Assembly: GCA_963854565.1 (NCBI GenBank)
Contig: CAWKZT010000021.1
Span: forward strand, 1 to 19,676
Direction of reading: 5' to 3'
Origin: CAWKZT01 sp963854565
GTDB taxonomy: Bacteria > Actinomycetota > Acidimicrobiia > Acidimicrobiales > JAHEJN01
Length of the DNA: 19,676 nucleotides
Below the pieces are notes generated by a model. It was not told where the DNA came from and did no database searches. It worked only from the letters and a program-made list of their open reading frames with translations. The stretch's first letter is position 1. Every line of letters starts with the position of its first letter. The position numbers and the translations under genes are program-made. Shown piece by piece: positions 14,739 through 19,676 of this stretch.

Positions 14739-16129
14739 CAGCCAAGTTCTTTCTCGATACAGACCAGTATTGCTTCGTTGTGTTCCTGAAGCGTGTCAGA
14801 GAAGTGGTGGGCACCGACTACATCATCTTCGTTGGTGAGCACATAGAACAACCAGTTGCCTTCATCGGGGTTGAGTGCTGCTTCCAGCGAGCTTCGGCCT
14901 GGCGCGGCAATCGGACCAGGAGGAAGCCCAACATTGCCCGGAAAACGGGTGTTGTAGGGGCTGTCGAAGGCCAAATCACTTTCGGTGAGCGGTTCACCCG
15001 GCGCTTTATTCAAAGCAAAGCGGGTAGTAGCGTCGATGCCCAGCGGCTCTCCCAAAAACAGTCGATTGTAAATTACACGGGCGATTTTGGGGCGATCGAT
15101 CTGGACTTGGGCCTCTTTCTCGATCATCGACGCAATGATCACGATCTGGTACGGGGTAAAGCCCATAGCGGTCGCTTTTGTTTCCAAATCAATGTCGTCG
15201 GCAACGAACTCGAACGTTTCAACCATTTGTCGGAGCAAAGCTTCTTCGTTGGCAAGTTCAATCTCAGAGACTTCGTAGGTGGCAGGAAAGAGCACACCCT
15301 CCAGCGAGGTGACATCGGCTGGCAGGATCGAGGGAAGGTTCAGGGGGTTGCTAAAAGCCAGGTTGAGGTCACCGGTGTCGAAGTCCGGAAGTTCGCTTAG
15401 CATCCGGCCGCGGATTTGCTGAACTGTGAGACCCTCAATAAACAGCACCCTCTGGGAGGGGACAATTTGGATCTCGGCCGGACCATCCTCGAGGACCTCT
15501 TTGGCCTCCCACACTGCCATATTTTCACGGAATTCGTAGGATCCGGCGAGAAAGCCACCGGAATCCTTCCAGCTCAAGTAATAACGCAATGCCCACGAGC
15601 GGGGCACCACCTCAGCGTCGTCAAGCATGCGGGCGATATCACTTGTGGTGGCCCCTTGAGGAACCTCAATTGCCACAAGCGCACCCGGATCACCCGCCGG
15701 ATCAAGCTGGGCTCGAGCCCAAGCGGTAACGCCCGTAATGACAACGAGACCAATTATCCCAACCGCGACAGCAGCGACGACAACGCGTCGAACTGGTCCG
15801 GATCTACTGCGAAGGTTTTCCCACTCCTCAAGATCTTCGGCTTCTTCCCATCCATCATCCCACGCAGCCCGAGGGCCCGTAGGTTGTGGGGAAGATCGCT
15901 GGGGCGCATTGGCCACCGCGTCGACAACTGGGGCGTACTCGACGTCCTCCGGGTTTACGTAGCGATCGACTGCGCCGCGGGGCGAATCCGCTGATGTTGT
16001 TCGGTCCACCTCGGATGGTTCGCCGAAGATGGAGTCGTCGTCGGGCAAAATCTGGCCGTCTTCAGAACCACCATTTGACTCGTCCGGGTACGGACTGCGG
16101 GGCTGATCGTCGGGTTCGTCGGGGCTCAT
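14735..16129 (-). CDS. mltG: endolytic murein transglycosylase MltG (YceG-like)
   Basis: Membrane-bound lytic transglycosylase that cuts nascent glycan strands and so sets peptidoglycan chain length. The 464-residue form has an acidic, disordered cytoplasmic N-terminus (about 1-112), one membrane helix (about 115-137) and a LysM-like segment (VAIEVPQGATTSDIARMLDDA). The YceG catalytic domain follows with the IIASMIEKEAQV motif (Glu337 is the presumed catalytic residue), IYNRLFLGEPLGIDATTRFAL and YNTRFPGNVGLPPGPIAAPG. The long acidic N-terminal tail is typical of actinobacterial forms. The start is ATG 16129, which overlaps the ruvX TGA as ATGA and is preceded by GAGGAG. A further in-frame ATG at 16165 would add an Arg/Ser-rich leader inside ruvX and is not supported. 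Overlaps at both ends place it firmly in the operon. Confidence 0.95.
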   Translation of the reverse strand: MSPDEPDDQPRSPYPDESNGGSEDGQILPDDDSIFGEPSEVDRTTSADSPRGAVDRYVNPEDVEYAPVVDAVANAPQRSSPQPTGPRAAWDDGWEEAEDLEEWENLRSRSGPVRRVVVAAVAVGIIGLVVITGVTAWARAQLDPAGDPGALVAIEVPQGATTSDIARMLDDAEVVPRSWALRYYLSWKDSGGFLAGSYEFRENMAVWEAKEVLEDGPAEIQIVPSQRVLFIEGLTVQQIRGRMLSELPDFDTGDLNLAFSNPLNLPSILPADVTSLEGVLFPATYEVSEIELANEEALLRQMVETFEFVADDIDLETKATAMGFTPYQIVIIASMIEKEAQVQIDRPKIARVIYNRLFLGEPLGIDATTRFALNKAPGEPLTESDLAFDSPYNTRFPGNVGLPPGPIAAPGRSSLEAALNPDEGNWLFYVLTNEDDVVGAHHFSDTLQEHNEAILVCIEKELGC

Positions 16130-16557
16130 GCGTTCTCCTCGCGACGATCGCGACCATCGAGCCATGCTTGTAACACGACGGCGGCGGCCACCTTGTCCAC
16201 AACAGCTCGGCGATCTTTGGCAGCAACCTCGTTTTGTTCAAGAATGCGATGCGCAGTGACCGTCGTCAAGCGTTCATCGTAGGTCTCGATTGGTACCCCA
16301 AGGGTGTCACGTAGGGCAGCAATTTCTTCGAGGGCGCGTTGTGCGGCCGGACCAACGGAACCGTCCAACGAAAGAGGCATGCCAACGACGACGAGTTCTA
16401 CGTCATATTCCTCCACGATGGCCCGTAATTGTCGGCGAATAGCCTGCTTATCATTGTTGCGTTGCATGACCAGGAGCGGACTCGCAATCGTGGCGCTGGC
16501 ATCAGTAATAGCCAGACCAATCCTTTTCGTTCCTAGATCAATACCAAGAATTCGCAT
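16126..16557 (-). CDS. ruvX: Holliday junction resolvase-like YqgF/RuvX, pre-16S rRNA nuclease
   Basis: The 143-residue RNase H-fold protein matches the YqgF family (usual length about 140). Motifs are ILGIDLGTKRIGLAITD with Asp7, LVVVGMPLSLDGSVGPAA, IETYDERLTTVTA with Glu95 and VVDKVAAAVVLQAWLD with Asp121, giving the acidic metal-binding set. The family was first proposed to resolve Holliday junctions, and E. coli YqgF acts in 16S rRNA 5'-end maturation. The gene starts at ATG 16557, 23 bases after alaS, without a clear ribosome-binding site, and overlaps mltG by four bases. Confidence 0.96.
   Translation of the reverse strand: MRILGIDLGTKRIGLAITDASATIASPLLVMQRNNDKQAIRRQLRAIVEEYDVELVVVGMPLSLDGSVGPAAQRALEEIAALRDTLGVPIETYDERLTTVTAHRILEQNEVAAKDRRAVVDKVAAAVVLQAWLDGRDRREENA
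16135..16140 (-). promoter_or_regulatory. Shine-Dalgarno site of mltG
   Basis: On the minus strand GAGGAG lies five bases before ATG 16129, inside the end of ruvX. It decides the mltG start against the longer in-frame ATG at 16165. Confidence 0.75.
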
Positions 16558-16580
16558 GGAGGTTCTAATCCGGCCGATGT

Positions 16581-19145
16581 CTAGATGCCCGCGGCGGCTC
16601 GCACCACAGCAAGCGCCTCATCGATGCCAGCCGGATTCTTGCCGCCGGCTACACATAGCTCGGGGTTACGTCCTCCGCCGCCACCAATGTGTTTGAAGGC
16701 ACCGCTAAGCAAATCGCCAGCATCGAGACCACTGTCGGGGGTGCATGCGGCCACCAGGGCCACGCCACCACCATCGGTAGCACTAGCCAGAACTGCGCAC
16801 CGGATCTCGGGCTTATCGCGAAGTGCCACAGCGAGATCGCGGACATCGTCGCTTTCGAGTCCATCGACACGTTCGACCACGACGCCATTGGTTGCATGGG
16901 CGACGAAGTCGTCGACATTGGACAACGTGGCGTATTTGTGAATCTGGTCGAGTTCCTTGCGAAGGCCCTTGAGTTCGGCCAGGCGGCGATCGAGGCCATC
17001 GGCGATGTCTTCGTCGGCTACGCCTAGCTGGCTGGCTATCGCTGCGAGACGAGTTTCCTGTTCTCGTAGGCGCACGACCGGTGCCGCGCCGGTGACGGCC
17101 TCGATCCGGCGAACACCGGATCCGACCGAACCTTCGCTCACAATCTTGAAAGCACCAATATCGCCGAGGGCCCGCACGTGGGTTCCGCCGCAGAGTTCGG
17201 TGGAGTTCGGGCCGGCTTCCAACACGCGGACAATGTCGCCGTATTTGTCGCCGAAGAATGCGATTGCGCCCATCTTCTTGGCTTCGTCCATCGTGGTTTC
17301 GATGTGTCGAGCACCGAGATTGGCCAGGATCTCGACCATGACCATGTCTTCGACTTGGGCAATCTCTTCGGCCGTCATACCGTCGTGATGACTGAAGTCG
17401 AAACGTAGTCGATCGGGCCCGACTTCGGACCCTTGCTGTTTCACGTGTTCACCCAGCACCGCCCGAAGGGCATAGTGCACGAGGTGCGTAGCTGTGTGGT
17501 TGCGACGGATGGCATTACGCCGATCGACATCAATTTCGAGGGTGACCGTCGTGCCAGGGTCAGGAAGTTGCGAGCCATCGGCTACACGATGCAAGTTCAG
17601 TCCGGGCGCTCCCGCAACCGTGTCGGTTACGTCAATGTGTCCATTGGGCCACGAGATGGTGCCCGTATCGCCCACCTGGCCGCCCGATTCGGCATAGAAC
17701 GGGGTGCGATCCACCACAATGCCCTCGTCCGTTGCGACGAGCACGGTGCCGTCGATGGCGAAGGTGTCGCGGCCAACAAACTCGGTGGCGCCGTGTTCGG
17801 CAACAACTGCGGGGTAATCAACGGTTGAGCCTTCGCCCATCGCAAACTTGCCACCTGCTTTGGCCCGCTGTCGTTGGGCGGCCATTTCGGTGTCGAAGCC
17901 CTCGTGGTCGACGGTCATTCCGTAGTCCTTAAGTACTTCTTCGGTGACCTCGAGCGGGAACCCGTGGGTGTCGTGTAATACGAAAGCAACTGCTCCGGGA
18001 ACCTGGTCGCCGGCCGCGTAGGGCTCGATCAATTCTTGCAACTTGGCCAGGCCAGTTGCCAGCGTGCGGCGAAACTGCTTTTCTTCTCGTTCAACCGTGC
18101 TGCGAATAAGACTGTGGTTGTCGACGAGTTCGGGGTAGTCGGCCCCCATGATCTCGATCACGCGGTCAACAAGGCGAGGGGTAACCAAGTCGGTTACGCC
18201 CAACAGGTGAGCAAACCGAACCGCCCGACGCATGATGCGACGCAGCACATAACCGCGATCTTCGTTGGACGGAAGCACACCGTCGCTGATGAGGAATGTC
18301 ATCGTGCGGGCGTGCTCAGCAAGCACCCGCAAAGCAAGATCAGAGTCATCGTCGGCGCCAAGCTGATAGCCGGTGATCTCCGACGCAGTTTCGACCAGCA
18401 TGACCATCTCGTCGATGTCGAAAACCGAATCCTTCTCCTGCAACACCGACAAAATGCGCTCAAGTCCGGCACCAGTATCGATTGACGGCTTCGGGAGAGG
18501 GTGCGATTCGCCGGATTCGTCGGTGGCAAATTGCATGAACACGAGGTTCCATATCTCGACGTAACGATCCTCGGCGTCGGGATTTTCGGGGCCGCCGGCC
18601 GGACCATATTTGGGGCCCTTGTCCCAGAATATTTCTGAACACGGACCATTGGGTCCGGTATCGGCCATGCGCCACCAGTTGTCTTCATCGAGGCGCTGGA
18701 TGCGCTCCATCGGCACCCCAACTTTGGTGGCCCATATTTCTTCGGCCTCATCGTCGGTGAGGTGCACGGTTACCCAGAGTCGTTCGGGGTCCAGACCGAG
18801 GGTTTCGGTAACGAACTCCCATGCCATGGGAATGGCCTGCTCTTTGAAGTAATCGCCGAAACTAAAATTGCCCATCATCTCGAAGAAGGTGAGATGGCGC
18901 TGAGTGCGACCAACTTCGTCGAGGTCGTTGTGCTTGCCACCAGCTCGAACGCACTTCTGAATGCTCACCGCGCGAGCCGCTGGGGGTGGTTCTTCGCCCA
19001 CAAAATAGGGCTTGAATGGCACCATTCCGGAGTTAGTGAACAGCAGCGTATTGTCGTGCGGAATCAGGCTCGCCGACGGAATCGGGAGATGGTCGCGTTC
19101 GGCAAAGAACTCAGTAAAGGCGCGGCGCAACTCATTGGCATTCAT
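16581..19145 (-). CDS. alaS: alanyl-tRNA synthetase
   Basis: Charges tRNA-Ala and edits Ser/Gly mischarging. The 854-residue protein is near the E. coli length (876). It opens with NELRRAFTEFFAERDH and the class II motifs (LLFTNSGMVPFKPYF; RHLTFFEMMGNFSFGDYF), and has the catalytic-domain block SIDTGAGLERILSVLQ. The editing domain's zinc ligands are His550 and His554 in NHTATHLVHYALR and Cys652 and His656 in ELCGGTHVRALGDIGAFKI. The C-Ala domain ends with the glycine-rich GGGGGRNPELCVAGG. All parts are present, so the enzyme should both charge and edit. The start is ATG 19145. A TATAAT box with an inverted repeat at the transcription start lies 44-49 bases upstream. No strong ribosome-binding site is seen. 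Confidence 0.99.
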   Translation of the reverse strand: MNANELRRAFTEFFAERDHLPIPSASLIPHDNTLLFTNSGMVPFKPYFVGEEPPPAARAVSIQKCVRAGGKHNDLDEVGRTQRHLTFFEMMGNFSFGDYFKEQAIPMAWEFVTETLGLDPERLWVTVHLTDDEAEEIWATKVGVPMERIQRLDEDNWWRMADTGPNGPCSEIFWDKGPKYGPAGGPENPDAEDRYVEIWNLVFMQFATDESGESHPLPKPSIDTGAGLERILSVLQEKDSVFDIDEMVMLVETASEITGYQLGADDDSDLALRVLAEHARTMTFLISDGVLPSNEDRGYVLRRIMRRAVRFAHLLGVTDLVTPRLVDRVIEIMGADYPELVDNHSLIRSTVEREEKQFRRTLATGLAKLQELIEPYAAGDQVPGAVAFVLHDTHGFPLEVTEEVLKDYGMTVDHEGFDTEMAAQRQRAKAGGKFAMGEGSTVDYPAVVAEHGATEFVGRDTFAIDGTVLVATDEGIVVDRTPFYAESGGQVGDTGTISWPNGHIDVTDTVAGAPGLNLHRVADGSQLPDPGTTVTLEIDVDRRNAIRRNHTATHLVHYALRAVLGEHVKQQGSEVGPDRLRFDFSHHDGMTAEEIAQVEDMVMVEILANLGARHIETTMDEAKKMGAIAFFGDKYGDIVRVLEAGPNSTELCGGTHVRALGDIGAFKIVSEGSVGSGVRRIEAVTGAAPVVRLREQETRLAAIASQLGVADEDIADGLDRRLAELKGLRKELDQIHKYATLSNVDDFVAHATNGVVVERVDGLESDDVRDLAVALRDKPEIRCAVLASATDGGGVALVAACTPDSGLDAGDLLSGAFKHIGGGGGRNPELCVAGGKNPAGIDEALAVVRAAAGI

Positions 19146-19163
19146 CGTTTGCTTAGCCTAGTG

Positions 19164-19188
19164 CCCGTACCCCGTGGGGAGGTACGGG
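19164..19188. repeat. inverted repeat at the predicted alaS transcription start (operator-like)
   Basis: The arms CCCGTACC (19164-19171) and GGTACGGG (19181-19188) are exact reverse complements around a nine-base centre. The repeat begins on the base after the TATAAT box and covers the expected start point (about 19182). RNA made from that promoter would contain only part of the first arm, so a protein-binding DNA site seems more likely than an RNA hairpin. It could instead end transcripts from the upstream DUF6167-like gene, although no T-run follows. Confidence 0.5.
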
Positions 19189-19194
19189 ATTATA
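19189..19194 (-). promoter_or_regulatory. -10 box of the alaS operon promoter
   Basis: A perfect TATAAT on the minus strand lies in the 79-base gap between the DUF6167-like gene and alaS. Transcription would start near 19182, leaving a leader of about 37 bases. At spacings of 16-18 bases I see no good TTGACA, so strength may depend on an activator or only on the -10 box. Confidence 0.55.
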
Positions 19195-19224
19195 AGGGTG
19201 GGCGGTATGGGTGGATGCCGTGCG

Positions 19225-19497
19225 CTACATCCCTGGACGGCGCTCGGAAGACGCGGGCCGGTAGGCACCGCGGCGCCGTTGTGCTTGTATCTCGGACTTG
19301 GCATCGTCCTGGTAATCCTTAGCTACGGTTCGACCTTCGCTAACCGCATCTTGCACTGTCCTAACGACACCAGCGGTGCGTTTTGCGGCACGATCAATGA
19401 CAGCTGGTGGCGTGTATTTCTTCAGACGTTTCTTGGCACTGCGCTGCGCCCATACGGAACTGCCAACGCCCATGCCAAACCACAAAATTCGTCGCAT
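19225..19497 (-). CDS. small conserved actinobacterial protein (DUF6167-like)
   Basis: A 90-residue basic protein with a short hydrophobic N-terminus (MRRILWFGMGVGSSVWAQRSA), then KKRLKKYTPPAVIDRAA and a helical, charged tail. This 'MRR.lW.g.G...' start plus a 'YTPP' segment, set between a DUF948 gene and alaS, fits the small DUF6167-type proteins at this place in other actinobacteria. The function is unknown; the N-terminus could be a membrane anchor. The start is ATG 19497, sharing one base with the upstream TGA (TGATG), so it is coupled to the DUF948-like gene. The family name rests on memory of context and pattern, not on a search. Confidence 0.75.
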   Translation of the reverse strand: MRRILWFGMGVGSSVWAQRSAKKRLKKYTPPAVIDRAAKRTAGVVRTVQDAVSEGRTVAKDYQDDAKSEIQAQRRRGAYRPASSERRPGM

Positions 19498-19676
19498 CAG
19501 CGGGTCCTGTTCTTCTGGTCGTCGGGTTCTCCGGCCCCTCGTAGCTTACGGGCTACTCGTGAAGTACCTTTCAGAATCGAGGCGGTCTTAATGACTGGTT
19601 CGGCAATGGCTCGATAGGTGGCCTTGGACACAACGTCGCTGCGAGCCGCGATTTGATCGAGCGTGTCGAGCAATCC
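19497..19676 (-). CDS. DUF948-like protein, C-terminal part (5' end outside window)
   Basis: The minus-strand frame is open from the right edge to TGA 19499-19497 and gives 59 residues without a start codon of its own. It reads LLDTLDQIAARSDVVSKAT, then AIAEPVIKTASILKGTSR and a basic/polar tail. The 'SPVIK'-like segment after a helix of the 'vs..V..as...Y' kind is the usual C-terminus of DUF948 membrane-anchored coiled-coil proteins, which sit upstream of alaS in many actinobacteria. The N-terminal membrane anchor would lie beyond the window. Function unknown. Confidence 0.7.
   Translation of the reverse strand, partial: GLLDTLDQIAARSDVVSKATYRAIAEPVIKTASILKGTSRVARKLRGAGEPDDQKNRTR

Noticed and set aside
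14780..15400. 206-codon open frame on the plus strand
   Set aside because: Antisense to mltG, which has clear catalytic motifs and operon overlaps.
16130..16165. Longer start for mltG (ATG 16165)
   Set aside because: ATG 16129 has GAGGAG at five bases and the ATGA overlap with ruvX.
1..19676. CRISPR arrays, tRNA or rRNA genes, insertion sequences, attachment sites
   Set aside because: I saw no regularly spaced direct repeats, cloverleaf-like segments, transposase motifs or terminal repeats; genes fill nearly the whole window.

Overview
The window reads as ordinary chromosome of a moderately GC-rich actinobacterium. The strongest sign is the minus-strand gene order from 19676 down to 13189: DUF948-like protein, DUF6167-like protein, alaS, ruvX, mltG, aroE, prepilin peptidase. 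This order is characteristic of Actinobacteria; the alaS-ruvX-mltG-aroE-peptidase part matches what I recall of the Mycobacterium tuberculosis Rv2555c-Rv2551c region. Frequent GTG/TTG starts, 1-4 base stop/start overlaps and scarce Shine-Dalgarno sites fit the same phylum. A moderate-GC lineage such as Acidimicrobiia is my guess, but no rRNA or other taxonomic marker is present.

Layout. Bases 1-3521 (plus strand) hold the 3' part of a LysR-type regulator, an acyl-CoA carboxylase carboxyltransferase subunit with an eroded N-terminal half, and citrate synthase, closed by a perfect 11-bp hairpin. Bases 3587-5855 (plus) hold a recognisable promoter, a membrane-anchored kinase-like protein whose catalytic motifs are lost (a pseudokinase with an outer FG-GAP/VCBS-like patch), and an overlapping polytopic LysM protein. 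Together they look like an envelope-associated pair. Bases 5902-8094 (plus) encode a HAD-type 5'-nucleotidase and a TesB-like double-hotdog thioesterase. A second thioesterase-fold protein (8979-8185, minus) converges on it and is divergent from a thiamine-diphosphate enzyme of the acetolactate synthase superfamily (9080-10696). hisC (minus) and a Bcr/CflA-type MFS exporter (plus) are divergent. The MFS gene has no ATG/GTG/TTG start that would preserve its first membrane helix.

Bases 13189-19676 (minus) form the compact conserved block. alaS has its own perfect TATAAT box, directly followed by an 8-bp-arm inverted repeat lying on the predicted transcription start. Downstream genes overlap or nearly touch (ATGA, TTGA, 2-base gap), so ruvX, mltG, aroE and the prepilin peptidase are probably co-translated. 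Functionally the block combines tRNA charging, Holliday-junction/rRNA processing, peptidoglycan strand termination, shikimate synthesis and pilin maturation.

I found no CRISPR array, insertion sequence, tRNA, rRNA or prophage, and no gene-free stretch longer than 300 bases. Nothing here is clearly a new biological system. The pseudokinase-LysM pair, the inverted repeat at the alaS start and the anomalous MFS start are the most rewarding items to examine.
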